Positions 1-9,468 of a stretch of DNA of 18,560 nucleotides are shown here, one piece after another (within the stretch, counting starts at the first letter, position 1; the number at the start of each line of letters is the position of its first letter). The DNA is from Sphaerosporella brunnea (Eukaryota > Ascomycota > Pezizomycetes > Pezizales > Pyronemataceae), in the NCBI GenBank assembly GCA_008704415.1, contig VXIS01000551.1, forward strand, positions 1-18,560, read 5' to 3'. The notes below the pieces were generated by a model. It ran no database searches. It saw only the letters and a program-made list of their open reading frames with translations, and was not told the DNA's origin. Position numbers and translations under genes: made by a program.

Positions 1-590
1 AACCGCCAGTGCGTCACTCGATCGTTCTGGCTAAGCAGGCTCCTCGAATGGGGAGGCTTTGCGCATCCCGAAGAAAACGGAGACGCGACACTTGACAAAC
101 GAATTATAATAATGCGGCAAAGCGAGCTAGGGCCAACGACACAAACTGTAAATTATTGCCCGGAACGGCTAGAAGCCGAGGCTATTAGCAAATTGACGGT
201 CGGGGAGAGCGAAGTTGTTGCCTTTGGAGAGAAGACACGACTGGCTGAATCGCTTTACAACGGCCGTGATGGGAGGACTCCCATCAGTGAGTACCTGCTG
301 GGTTTGATCACGATATGCATGAGCGAGCGGGAGTGTCGGGGGGACGATGAGAGTGCCTGCTTGGGACCTGCGGGTCTCGCTAAGAAGATTGAGGTACATG
401 GCGACACCTGCATGAGATGTATCTACACCGTTGGCAGGATTGTATGCGCATGTGCAGTCGACGGACAGGCAGACGACAAAACAAAGTGAGCGCAAGAGGT
501 GTTGCTGCTGCTGTTTCGTTTTGCTGCTGCTGGCGCCGGGCAAACTCAGCATTCTCAGCTCGGAAGGTGAGGGTGAGAGTTAGATATGCG

Positions 591-640
591 GTGGGTGGGG
601 GGGGGGGGGTGGGGTGGTGGTGGCGGTGGTGGTTTGGAGG
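591..640 (+). repeat. G-rich tract, G-quadruplex-capable
   Basis: A run of 13 G (597-609) is flanked by GGG, GGGG and several GGT units. At least four G3+ blocks are separated by single T residues, which fits a G-quadruplex motif on the plus strand. This is seen directly; any function is unknown. Confidence 0.6.
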
Positions 641-1154
641 CAGAGCCAGACTTCGTCCCCACCGCCGCCACCGCCATCACCAGCTGGCTGGCAGGGCAAG
701 CACCGACCCTTCCTCCTCCTCCTCCACCACCACGTCTGCAAGCGCATCTCGCATCATCCCCCCCGCCAGGTGAAAACAGGCCTAGCACAGATGCCCAGCT
801 GGTGCACGTTCAACCCCGACTGACGAGAGATTGCGATATTCGGAGCGTGTGAGGTGTGGCTGTCTGTCTGCCTCTCCAGCTCCCCTCCCCGCCTTCTGGA
901 GTTCGGTTAGCCAGGAAACAACCCAACATTGAACGAACATTAGAAGACACCACTGCTGCGCTTGCTGCTGCTCCTCCAACGTCCCCCCCCCCCACTCCCC
1001 CTCCTGAGAGAGACACTTGAACCCGCCGCCGTTTCCTCGCTCTCTCTTCTTATTCCTGCGCCCCTCCCCTCCTCCGCCTCCTCCTCCTCCTCCTCTTCTT
1101 CTCTACCGGATCCCTCGAGATCTCCAGTTCTCTTCTACCACTTCCTTTTGTTCC

Positions 1155-1220
1155 GAAAAGAAAGAAAAGAAAAGAAAAAAAACCAGGAAGGAAGAAAGGA
1201 AGGGGAAAAAAAAAAAGAAA
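1155..1220 (+). repeat. Polypurine tract
   Basis: About 66 bases are almost only A and G (GAAAAG/AAGG units and an 11-A run), interrupted by one CC. The tract sits in the presumed promoter or leader of the kinase gene. Such tracts are common in fungal promoters and deplete nucleosomes; a role here is inferred only. Confidence 0.5.
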
Positions 1221-1452
1221 CCGTTTTCTCCCCGCCGACAATTCCGCCTCGCCGGCATTTTAAGTCAACCAATCACCCTCGAGTCCCGATAGCGTTGTGT
1301 CCTACCCGCTATCGCTATCGCTCGCGCTCGACGGCCGGCTGCTGGACCTGTGGTGTTTCCGCACTTCGTACATATCCTCCATCCACACCCCTCCATCTCT
1401 TAAACTTGTCTCGACCACCACCAACACCAACCGTCCACCTGCGCGTCCCACA

Positions 1453-1488
1453 CCCCCCCCCCCCCCCCAAAAAAAAAAACCCCCCCCC
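1453..1488 (+). repeat. C16-A11-C9 homopolymer block
   Basis: Sixteen C, then eleven A, then nine C lie back to back about 360 bases before the kinase start codon. The lengths are likely to vary between strains and may carry sequencing error. Confidence 0.7.
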
Positions 1489-1847
1489 AAAACAATAGAA
1501 TATACATAAATAATTTTTTCTTTCGCCACGCCGACTTTATTGCTCTGCTGCTTCCGAACCACCACCACCACTACCCCCCCTCCCACCTCCTTCCTCCCCC
1601 GAAATATAATTATCCTTCGTCCGGCTCTTCTGGAAATCCTTCCTTCTGCGTATGGCACATCGAGTTCCACCAGGCAACGGTCCATCTATATTGCTCGTCC
1701 TCGACGTTCCTATACACCATATCGCGTATAGACTCGCCATATCGTAACCTCCGCGGCTCCCATTCCGTAGTCGCATATCGGTTCAGATCTATTTCGCATA
1801 GGACCCGTCCCTCGCACTTACCTCCCGATCTCCCGAAGAACATTCTG

Positions 1848-3898
1848 ATGATTCCCTCACCGCAATTCGATTCCGCATCCACTTGCTCCAGCTCTATATC
1901 GTCGCTGTCGATGCCTTTGACCCCCGAATCGTTACCTGAGCTTAATACCAAAATTGTTCCGCCTCTCAATCCGCCTCTCTCCGATTCCTATTTCGATATG
2001 ATGGACCCAGCTGTGGACGACCATCATGACTATTCGCCGGGCAAGTTCATGGTTGGACTCCCAGAGTTCGAGATGGACGGAAGGGAGTGCCATACAGTAC
2101 TAGAAGAGGAAGATGAAGATGAGACTGCCAGTGAAATGCAGGAGCCCATTACCCCTACTAGCGAAAGCCACGACCCCGTGTTTATCAGCTCCAGCAGTGA
2201 AGGCTTCTACCCAGCACCCATCGTCATCGCAACGCCTGCTACGCCCAAGCAACTCAACTCCTCGGCTGCACCCATTTCTGCAGCGAACAGCGGTGCTTCT
2301 ACGCCTACCGGATTTGGCCGTGGTCGATTGAGGCGACAAGCTTCTGAGCGGATACAGACTATACTCCGCCGAGTCAACTCGGCATCCAACAACCACAAGG
2401 ACGGCGCTGTGGTTAACATGGCATCCGGTTCGCCGCCAAAGTCGCGCAGTTTCTTCCCGTTCCGTCACAACTCGGCCCGGGCTGCATCGCCACCATCTCC
2501 TTGCTCGCCGCCGGCTTCTTTGGAGCCGCAGCCCTCCCCTGCGGCCAGTCGCCCGTCCAGCCTAGAAGAGAAGTCGGCATCCAAACACCACCGACCCAAC
2601 TTTTTCTCCCGAAAACACAGGTCCAACAGTGTGAGCGGTATCAAGGATCTGACTGGAACCGGAATCACCCACCCCGCCGCGACCGGTGCTGGGTCCAAGT
2701 CCCGCCGCATGAGCACCGATGTCCCCAAGATGAATGTTCCAGTCATCCCCCTCTCTACGAAATACGTCAGCAGCAGCCATGTGCCCGGCAAGTCCAAGCG
2801 ATGCGGTAAGGGTGTGTCGGCCGTGGTCAAGGTCATGCATAGGATCAATGAGCCTCGCCATTCCGTGGTTGCTGTGAAGGAGTTCAGAAAGAGGGCCGGT
2901 TCGGAAAGTGAGGAGGAATACTTGGAGAAGGTCAATTCTGAGTTTTGCATTTCCAAGAGTTTGCACCACCCAAATATCGTCATCACCGAGGACTTGTGTA
3001 TCAGCAGTGCCAGGCGATGGTGCCATGTTATGGAGTACTGTGCTGGAGGGGATCTCTTCGGCCTGATTCAGAAGGACTTCATGGGCGATGCCGAGAAGCA
3101 CTGCTGCTTCAAGCAGCTTCTGCGTGGTGTCGCATATCTCCACGATCATGGAATCGCTCACCGAGACTTGAAGCCGGAGAATCTTCTTGTGACGGCTGAT
3201 GGCCATCTCAAGATTACCGACTTTGGCGTTTCGGAGGTCTTCGCTGGAAAGCATCCTGGCGTTGCGGGCATCAAGTGTGGCATGGATATGACTGAGATTC
3301 GCTTCAGTAATCCGGGAATTGTTGGTAGTGCACCTTACATCTCTCCGGAGGTGCAGGGCAAGACAGGTTAGAATTTCCTGTCTCGTTCACGGTGTACCCC
3401 TAGGCTAACAGTCCCCAACCAGGCCCCTATGATGCCAGAAAACTTGATGTGTGGTCGTGTGCCATTATCTATCTCGTCATCCTCTGCTCGGGCCCTCTCT
3501 GGTATTCAACCGAACTCAACGGACAGAATGTGCACTTCCAGCGCTACGTCGACTGTTTCAGGGCGTGGGAGAAAAAAAACCCCTCTGGGGAAATGACTAG
3601 GGATGGCCCCTACCCACGCCATCCCGTCTTCGCTGGATTGAAGCCAGCCATCATGAAGCTCTTGTATCGCATGCTTCACTTGGATCCCTCCAAGCGTATC
3701 ACCATTCAAGAAGCTCTCTCGGACAGATGGGTTCACTCAATCGAGAGCTGCAATGTCGACAGCAGTGGCGAGTGTGAAAAAGTGGTGGATGCGGGTTGCA
3801 AATCCGTCAGCCGACAAGTCGCGAAGGCTGGTATTCACCGCCTCCACAACCATCTCCCGCCAAACGTGGGAAAGATTTACGGCAGGGAGTACGACTGA
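1848..3898 (+). CDS. Ser/Thr protein kinase, HAL/SAT4/HRK1 type
   Basis: Two exons, 1848-3366 and 3423-3898, give 664 residues. Residues 1-300 are Ser/Pro-rich and look disordered, with an acidic stretch near 84-95 and basic patches near 158-175 and 245-262. The kinase domain runs from about 305 to 625. Visible motifs are a Gly-rich loop (GKGVSAVV, 320-327), VAVK with Lys344, helix-C Glu365, HRDLKPEN with Asp440, DFG at 458-460, SAPYISPE at 494-501 and, after the splice, YDARKLDVWS. The DFGVSEVF segment and a C-terminal HNHLPP match the fungal HAL4/SAT4-HRK1 subfamily. In yeast, members of that group modulate plasma-membrane K+ transporters and the H+-ATPase; this substrate is inferred, not seen. 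All catalytic residues are present. The start is the first ATG of the frame but has a weak context (C at -3), so the N-terminus is the least certain part. Confidence 0.93.
3367..3422 (+). other. Intron of the kinase gene (56 nt)
   Basis: Donor GTTAGA, branch-like GCTAAC at 3404-3409, acceptor CCAG. Splicing joins G|GC to restore Gly-Pro-Tyr-Asp between the APE motif and the DxW motif of the kinase. Reading through would stop at once, so removal is required. Confidence 0.93.
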
Positions 3899-4097
3899 TA
3901 AAGCCGTCCTTGTCGATGAACATATTGTTATTTTGCAAATTATTCGACTGTACAGTTTTTTTTACACCGGGTTTGGGTTTAGTATATTGGCGTTGGTTGC
4001 TCTGTTCGCTGATTCAAGATATCTTTCTTGTCCTGAGTCGCTTTTGCGGTTTCGTTTATTCTATTGGGTTCGCTGTGGTGGGCAGTATCACAGTCAT

Positions 4098-4099
<2 letters not shown>

Positions 4100-4129
<30 letters not shown>
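4100..4129 (+). repeat. Poly(T) run of 30
   Basis: Thirty consecutive T follow CATGG and precede GTTTTG, about 200 bases after the kinase stop. This could be the 3' end region of the transcript, or an insertion scar of a poly(A) tail on the other strand. No target-site duplication was recognised around it. Confidence 0.7.
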
Positions 4130-4130
<1 letters not shown>

Positions 4131-4337
4131 TTTTGTTTTGGGTGTTTGAAGGGGTTTGGCTTACATGCGGGTGCGGTTTTGCGTTGCATCTATCAGTCTA
4201 CGCGGCGGCTTTAGTTTTCTTTAATTGTACGATTTGTTAATAGGTCGTTGCAGTTGCTTTTTTTCTCTTTGGGGGCTGGGTTTATTTGCTGCGAAGGAAA
4301 AGGACGAAACGAAGAAGTGTATAGAGTAGGGTATGGA

Positions 4338-4369
4338 TGGTATGGTTAGGATGGCATGGTATGGTTAGG
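4338..4369 (+). repeat. 13-bp direct repeat TGGTATGGTTAGG x2
   Basis: TGGTATGGTTAGG occurs at 4338-4350 and 4357-4369, a 19-bp period, in the region after the kinase gene. This is seen directly, with no known function. Confidence 0.7.
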
Positions 4370-4939
4370 TTTAAGGGAATACAAAGAGGCCAACGGGGGC
4401 TTTGCTCGACCATCAAACATCATGATATGACTTGCCATATGGAGACAGCGTTATTGTGCATTATCTGAGTTAAATGTAGAATACTTTACGAATCTACTCT
4501 AGAGGATAACTACATGATGCAGGTTCAATCAAAACAAGATATTGAGAAGACGTTTTCCTTTCCTTTTCGCGGTGTTTGTTGGATGGGGGCGGGTCGGTGC
4601 TAGCCAACGCATCGATCGTGATAGGGGGCGGGGGGACGAGAAGAAGAAGATCCGTAAACTGTAACTGGGAACTGGTAACTATTACAATTACGTCTTCCGC
4701 CTCCTCCTCTTGCTTTCTTGTTCGGGATGGCTGGATGGATGATGATGAAACCTAACATGGTGGTTGGTGGTTCACCTACGTCTACACACAGAGGATGCAT
4801 AATTGAATCGAATTGGTTACTGCGCATGCCTTGCCTTGCCTTGCCTTGCCGCTCGCTCGCTCGCTCCAGAGAGAGCACAGAGAGGGCCGTGCGGCATTTT
4901 TGGGCGGGGAGGATCTGTGCTTTTGCTTTTGCAGTTGAC

Positions 4940-4963
4940 GGTGGTGGTGGTGGTGGTGGTGGT
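4940..4963 (+). repeat. (GGT)8 microsatellite
   Basis: Eight perfect GGT units in non-coding DNA. The complementary ACC array lies 1.3 kb downstream (6302-6324). Confidence 0.85.
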
Positions 4964-5165
4964 GAGCACTTCCGCGGGAGGGTCATGAAGAGCATTCTGG
5001 ATTAAGGCATAGATATAGCAGATACGAAACGGTTGTTTTGGCGAAACTTGCATTTGCAATTGGATGTTTGTAATGGGAGACGTTTTTCAACGTTGGTACC
5101 CTATGTGACAACTTCTCTACCAACGCATCACGATTGACACGAAGTCAACCACATTTTCCTTTTCC

Positions 5166-5181
5166 GGGGGGGGGGGGGGGG
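5166..5181 (+). repeat. Poly(G) run of 16
   Basis: Sixteen consecutive G in non-coding DNA. A second run of 11 G lies at 5489-5499. Confidence 0.8.
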
Positions 5182-5973
5182 TCTGTTCTTCTCAAACCCT
5201 TGAGCGTCATGTCAACCAGTCGAAGGCCGCAGCCGTTCAGCTGTTGCTTGGGATTATTTACCGGTAGCGGGAGATTTTCGCCCCGCAAAGCGAAACGTTT
5301 GGTTCGGTCGGTAACGCGGAGCGGTCATAGGCTGGGTATGTGTAATCAGCTTGCTGGGGGCTGGCTGGCTGGCTTGTGTGTGACCAGCTGAAAAAGCTTA
5401 CTGTGCTTTCTTTTCTGGCAGCCGGTGAACAGATCCGTCCATGATGCGCGTGTGTGATGTGTGCGATGTGTGATGTTTTCCCACCGTAGGGGGGGGGGGC
5501 GTACAGAATGTGTGGCCCAGTTGCGGGCTTAAGCTTTTCCTAGACATCGAACGGGTTTCTCCTCGGCGCGCGCGGGTGATCTCGTTCTGAAACACACATA
5601 CCAACCAACTCGTTATCGTCCCCTTCCATGAAACGGGAATTACCATATTGGCTTTTTTTTTTTTTGGATTTTGGGAGCCTTTTCTAGGTCGCCGAGCTAT
5701 GGATGTGGTATGGTATGCATGCATGATGGCAATGCAGATGCGATGCGATGCGGGGAAAGAAAGAGAGTGTGGGGGGCCCACACCCACCACCCGACAAGTA
5801 ACAGCGAACGTTGACTTCGTCTGGGAGGAGGAGGAGCAAGCGAGCAAGCGGTGGTCCTCTGCTTCGCCTTTGAGCGAGAAAACAAAAAAAAAAAAAACGG
5901 AACGGAACGGAATGGACGAGGACCCGTGGGGTGCGTTTTGTTTTTTTTGTTTTTGTTGTTTCCGTTCTCCGAG

Positions 5974-6007
5974 CAGCAAGCAAGCAAGCAAGCAAAGCAA
6001 GCAAGCA
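5974..6007 (+). repeat. (AAGC)n microsatellite
   Basis: Tandem GCAA/AAGC units, nearly perfect with one extra A, in non-coding DNA. A GCGA array follows at about 6119-6135. Confidence 0.8.
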
Positions 6008-6301
6008 TTTCGAAACCGACTTGCCATGTCATGTCGTGTTCACGTCAATATTGCTTGTCTTGTCTTGTCCTGCACCGCATAGACTTTTCCAAGAAATCAA
6101 GAAAAGAAAGAACGCAGCGCGAGCGAGCGAGCGAAGCGATCTGGAAAAAAAGAAGACCTAGAGAAGCTTCCATGCGAACCAACAAACAGATGATAACCCC
6201 GATGCCAAAAAGTCTTGTCTGGCTTGTCGTGTCTTTGCTTTTTTTTTTTTTGTTTTGTCCCTTCTTTTTGTTCTTTCCACAGAGTTTGTAGTCGACGACA
6301 T

Positions 6302-6324
6302 ACCACCACCACCACCACCACCAC
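6302..6324 (+). repeat. (ACC)7 microsatellite
   Basis: Seven ACC units plus AC, the reverse complement of the GGT array at 4940-4963. Confidence 0.85.
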
Positions 6325-6363
6325 TGTCACCACGGGTGACTAAGCAGCTAAGGTTTAGGTTTG

Positions 6364-6371
6364 TCACGTGA
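6364..6371. promoter_or_regulatory. Palindromic TCACGTGA (bHLH/bZIP-type site)
   Basis: A perfect 8-bp palindrome containing the CACGTG E-box, about 276 bases upstream of the ATG at 6647. Fungal bHLH factors (Cbf1/SREBP type) bind CACGTG. Use here is inferred from position only. Confidence 0.35.
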
Positions 6372-6646
6372 AGAGGGGTTAGACGTTTAGATTGCTTCGA
6401 CTCGAGAGTTAGCTAGATCATCTTCATACACTTCTTCTTCTTCACAGCTTCTTACGCTTTTCGTGTTCCCCTCGCCTTTTGAGCGTTCCGGGGTTCACAA
6501 CCACCGTACAACGTCATACATACCGAAACACCTTCGCTACCAAATCCCAAAGAGGGGTTTTCCTCCCCCTCGCTTGGTTGAGAAGGAGCAAGCCCATTCA
6601 ACCCCACCACCATTCGATAGACGGAGCCTGAGACAGCACGACAATC

Positions 6647-7546
6647 ATGCCCAAGTCAGCAAAAACGAAGGATCGCAGCAACAAGAACATAAAGGTCAAC
6701 AAGGGGAACCGGAGTTTGCCTCCACCGGCGGAAGATGATGATAGCACGGAATGCGATGCGATACTGGTTACCCGATCGGAACTCGGAGACGAGGAAGAAA
6801 TGAAGAGGGACGCCAAAGATGCACTCGGACAAGAGGAGGAACTCCACGTTGAGGACGTGAGGGGAGAACTTTTCGTCGGTAATCGCCGCGGTCTTAGCCT
6901 CGCCGGTCTTCCGGAGCGTGTTCGTGTGCTCGAACAGGAGATAGCATCGCAGAAGATCGAGATAGCATCGCAGAAGATCAAGTCAGCCTCGCTTGAAGAC
7001 CGTGTGAGCGATCTGACGTCTTCGCTCGAAGCCTACAAACTCCTGAGGAACCGTTTCATCAGCACTTTCAAGCGTGATAAGCTGGCCAGCGCGACTGAAG
7101 CTGACACGAGATTCATCGCAGCGGGCAACACGTGGGCGCACGGAGGGGATGCGGTTGTCGATGCCTTGCTGTATACAGGCACAGGTGGAAGAAGAGATTT
7201 CACAGCTTTCGAGAAGCTGTACGGGTTTCGGCCTGAGACAGTGCAAAGGATTAGTGAGTTCTTTGCTATTTTCAAAATTGCAAGGCTAACACGCTCAGGT
7301 CATCAGCCAACAATCGACGTCATGAACACTCACGCCGCGGTGATCGCCTCGAATCACAAAACCGGCAGCGACAAGTTTTACACGCTGTTCGCAGAGTTTG
7401 TCAAGCTCTTCAAGGAGTCGGGCGACGGTTTAGAGGAAGGTTATTTGGATGGGAACCCGACGGACGTGACTCGTGCATACTGGGCGTTTGTGAACTGCAT
7501 CAAAGACGAGGTTACGAGGGTCGATGCCGTAGAGGTCAGTGATTAG
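6647..7546 (+). CDS. Unnamed fungal coiled-coil protein with C-terminal helical domain
   Basis: I do not recognise a named family. The preferred model has exons 6647-7253 and 7299-7546, giving 284 residues; without splicing the frame gives 299. The N-terminus (1-35) is basic and Lys/Asn/Ser-rich, followed by an acidic linker (about 28-70) and a coiled coil at about 90-130 containing two identical heptads, EIASQKI, at 98-104 and 105-111. A compact, mostly helical region follows, with features such as TWAHGGDAVVDALLY (162-176) and, near the end, DKFYTLFAEFVKLF. There is no signal peptide or membrane segment. The ATG has A at -3, a good fungal context. Composition and codon use look normal, so I take it as a real gene of the lineage-specific type common in Pezizomycotina. 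Function is unknown. Confidence 0.8.
   Translation: MPKSAKTKDRSNKNIKVNKGNRSLPPPAEDDDSTECDAILVTRSELGDEEEMKRDAKDALGQEEELHVEDVRGELFVGNRRGLSLAGLPERVRVLEQEIASQKIEIASQKIKSASLEDRVSDLTSSLEAYKLLRNRFISTFKRDKLASATEADTRFIAAGNTWAHGGDAVVDALLYTGTGGRRDFTAFEKLYGFRPETVQRISEFFAIFKIARLTRSGHQPTIDVMNTHAAVIASNHKTGSDKFYTLFAEFVKLFKESGDGLEEGYLDGNPTDVTRAYWAFVNCIKDEVTRVDAVEVSD
6938..6979 (+). repeat. Perfect 21-bp tandem duplication encoding one heptad
   Basis: GAGATAGCATCGCAGAAGATC occurs twice head to tail (6938-6958, 6959-6979) with no mismatch. Each unit encodes EIASQKI, exactly one coiled-coil heptad, so the duplication keeps both frame and helix register. The lack of any synonymous difference suggests it is recent. 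Confidence 0.95.
7254..7298 (+). other. Candidate 45-nt in-frame intron
   Basis: Donor GTGAGT, branch-like GGCTAAC at 7281-7290 and acceptor CTCAG are all good fungal consensus. The length is a multiple of three and no stop codon lies in the retained frame, so retention would add 15 residues (hydrophobic then basic: SEFFAIFKIARLTRS). Splicing joins Arg-Ile to Ser-His-Gln. It is short but within the range of fungal minimal introns. Confidence 0.75.
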
Positions 7547-8189
7547 ATGAAGTTTTTTTCCTTTGGTGTTTCGGTGAACAGATGGATCATGGCGGCCACG
7601 GAGTTTTTTTGTATTTTTAATTTTTCGGCTGGACGAATTATGTAATTTATTATTGATGTATTATACTTCAAAAACGCCACAGCCACAGCGACGTCTACAG
7701 AATAGAAACCACAACAAAACATGACATAAAACGTTTTCCATTACCCCGCCCTTTCCTGCAAGGAGGTACTCGGGAAGCGCGGTATTGAAAGCTGAGAAGG
7801 GGAAAGCAGTGGCCAATAAACATTAAACGAAACGCTGGCCACAGGCGGTTATTAAGTGGGTGGGGTTGAGTGAGCGAGGCTCGCTTATGACCAAGCGTTT
7901 TTTTTTTTGTCATTCGGAATCAAAGCGACCGAGCGAGCGAGCGGGTCGTTGCGTTGCCGCAACAACCACCGTGGGGTGGGGTTCCGCGTGTTTTCCCCAC
8001 CACACCGCCCGCCCCGCCGGCGCCCCGCTGCGCGAAATCGATCGACAACACCGCAACAGCGAGCCCGCCTCGCGCCAGAAGTCTTCTGCATATGTGCATA
8101 GAGTACGCACACCCCAGTCGAATCTCGTGAGCCATGCGAGTGACCAGAACTACGTACGCGTGCATACCCCTACTACTGTATACTCTAAG

Positions 8190-8201
8190 CACGTGACGTC
8201 A
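8190..8201. promoter_or_regulatory. Overlapping E-box and CRE (CACGTGACGTCA)
   Basis: CACGTG (8190-8195) overlaps a full palindromic TGACGTCA (8194-8201). The second is the classical site of CREB/ATF-type bZIP factors, the first a bHLH site. No credible gene start is close by, so its use is uncertain. Confidence 0.35.
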
Positions 8202-8349
8202 TGGGAAATCCCAAATCCAAATACAGTTCCACCAATCAATCGTACACGCGTGCCTGGAGACTCTACTCTAGATACTACGGAGATATAGTAGTAGTGGTTA
8301 TAGTTAGAGTGGAAGTTAGATAGTATATACGCTACGGAGAAAAACGGGC

Positions 8350-8389
8350 GACTCTATTCTACTCTACTCTACACTACACTACTCTATCT
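8350..8389 (+). repeat. (CTCTA/CACTA)n microsatellite
   Basis: Imperfect pentamer repeat made of ACTCT, ATTCT and ACACT units. A shorter copy (ACTCTACTCTAG) is at 8258-8269, and partly complementary TAGAGT/TAGATAG stretches lie between, so the region could fold on itself. Confidence 0.65.
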
Positions 8390-8911
8390 AGCTGAAGTCG
8401 TGGGGGGGAAACAACCACTCTCCGTCCTTCCCTTTTCCCCGGACAGGCCGGCACGTCTGGGTGGCGCAATCTCACGTCTGCAGACGCAGTTCGTTCTGCC
8501 GTGTTGTTGATGTTGATGTTGTTCACGATAAGGAAAACCGGTATATAGATACTTATCTAACCAAGAGTGAACAAAAAAAAGATAAGTACCCGCCGCCGCC
8601 AAACGACAGCAAAAAAAAAAAAAAAGAATTACATGTACCGGTATGCAAGATCACACATTTCCCGCCAACGCCAGCCCTTCCCGTGACGTTATCGATAGAT
8701 ATGTATGCATCGATATCTCTTCTCAACTCGACGGAGGACCGAGCACCGATGCCAGTTGAAGATCATCCTTTCGTGCAGCAAGTAACGTAAGCGAGCCAGG
8801 TTAAATTTTGACACTTAGAAAAATCACGACGCCGCACATAACACCGCCCTTGAACGCCGCTCAGTAACGTCGCGCGAGCTATTCTGAGATGGCGCGAACT
8901 CTCTGGATGAT

Positions 8912-9468
8912 CTATCTACATGTTCTATCTGGGCTTACTGTGTCCGAGTCGAGGCGGAGCTGATTGAACAGACGCACTGGCGGTCTTCTCCTCGTGCGCC
9001 CTCTTCCGGCAGCTTTCGCTCTTTCAGCTTCAGCCTTCCGCAGTGCAATTTGCTCTTTTTTCTGATGGTGCGAGCCTGCTCGGGTTCTAAATGCTTGCGC
9101 TCTCGTGCCCCTTGGCTACCTATCGGTCCTGTGCTCCCTCCCCCAAGGCGCTGGGTGGCCTTTTCCTGGGCGCGGCTCCCTTTCCCTTCTGTTTTTTCTC
9201 GTGCTGGAAATTTTGCCAGGAGTACATTGTCTTTAAGTCCAGATGCCGCTTGAGAAAACGCTGGTGCCATCACCGATTTTGGGATCGGATCGTCATCCTC
9301 ATCATTTCGCTGCTGAGAACCGACGGCCATCGTTTTTGAGATGATCGATTCGCAACGGGTAGCCGAAAGGATCCATCTCCTCTGCCCCCCACAGAACCAA
9401 TGCCTCGGGGGCTTGGTAGCTGTTGCTTGCAGTGGGACTTGGTGCGAGGCAGGACGTCCTCGTGCTCG
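8912..9468 (-). pseudogene. Probable broken gene of unknown family
   Basis: Protein-like segments run in one direction but change frame. Minus-strand 9303-9430 encodes a segment with APEALVLWGAEEMDPFGYP and PLRIDHLKNDGRRFS, then stops at 9302-9304. The next frame, open from 9330, gives acidic then charged helical sequence (QQRNDEDDDPIPKSVM ... ARERKHLEPEQARTIRKK). At the six-base T run 9056-9061 (A6 on the coding strand) the best frame shifts again to EQIALRKAEAERAKAAGRG ... VRLFNQLRLDSDT, ending at the stop 8912-8914. An intron-end-like signal (GCTAAC then GACAG) lies at 9469-9488. Two frame breaks suggest a decayed gene; homopolymer sequencing error or unrecognised introns are the alternatives. 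I do not recognise the family. The 387-bp transposon at 9706 lies directly upstream. Confidence 0.4.

Larger units (their letters stand above)
1..1847. other. Upstream low-complexity region and probable kinase leader
   Basis: I see no convincing gene here. Reading frames are short, overlap each other on both strands and encode simple-sequence peptides (runs of P, S, G or R). A GT-rich block lies at 591-640, a purine tract at 1155-1220 and a C/A/C homopolymer block at 1453-1488. The last 700 bases are strongly pyrimidine-rich, as expected of a fungal promoter and 5' leader. A CCAAT pentamer sits at about 1269-1273. The kinase frame stays open for at least several dozen bases upstream of 1848, so a short upstream coding exon cannot be excluded. 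Confidence 0.6.
3899..6646. other. Microsatellite-rich intergenic region
   Basis: I see no supported gene in these 2.7 kb. The reading frames present are low-complexity on both strands and show no recognisable domain. The first few hundred bases should hold the kinase 3' UTR. The rest contains a 30-T run, a 13-bp direct repeat, GGT and ACC trinucleotide arrays, an AAGC array, G runs at 5166-5181 and 5489-5499, and a palindromic CACGTG about 280 bases before the next gene. The last 200 bases (CTTCTTCTT blocks, pyrimidine-rich) look like the promoter and leader of the gene at 6647. Confidence 0.6.
7547..8911. other. Non-coding spacer with simple repeats
   Basis: I see no supported gene. The first 150 bases after the stop are AT-rich and probably the 3' UTR of the coiled-coil gene. 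A GC-rich patch at about 7920-8060 gives open frames in several registers without protein-like content. An overlapping CACGTG/TGACGTCA site is at 8190-8201, and a CTCTA-type microsatellite at 8350-8389 has a related copy near 8258-8269. Poly(A) runs lie near 8572 and 8611. Confidence 0.55.

Noticed and set aside
112..489. 125-codon plus-strand frame near the left edge
   Set aside because: No recognisable domain, an equally long frame on the opposite strand over the same bases, and no splice or leader context. Composition is not convincing enough to call a gene.
962..1498. 178-codon frame in the kinase upstream region
   Set aside because: The translation is Leu/Pro/Ser/Lys simple sequence produced by pyrimidine and purine runs; it is a low-complexity artefact.
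5398..6291. Several 100-200 codon frames on both strands
   Set aside because: All overlap each other and read through microsatellites and homopolymers, giving Lys-, Phe- or Cys-rich peptides without domains.
8461..8790. 109-codon plus-strand frame
   Set aside because: It crosses two poly(A) runs and shows no conserved motif; the tail (ending HPFVQQVT) looks protein-like but is too short to support a gene.
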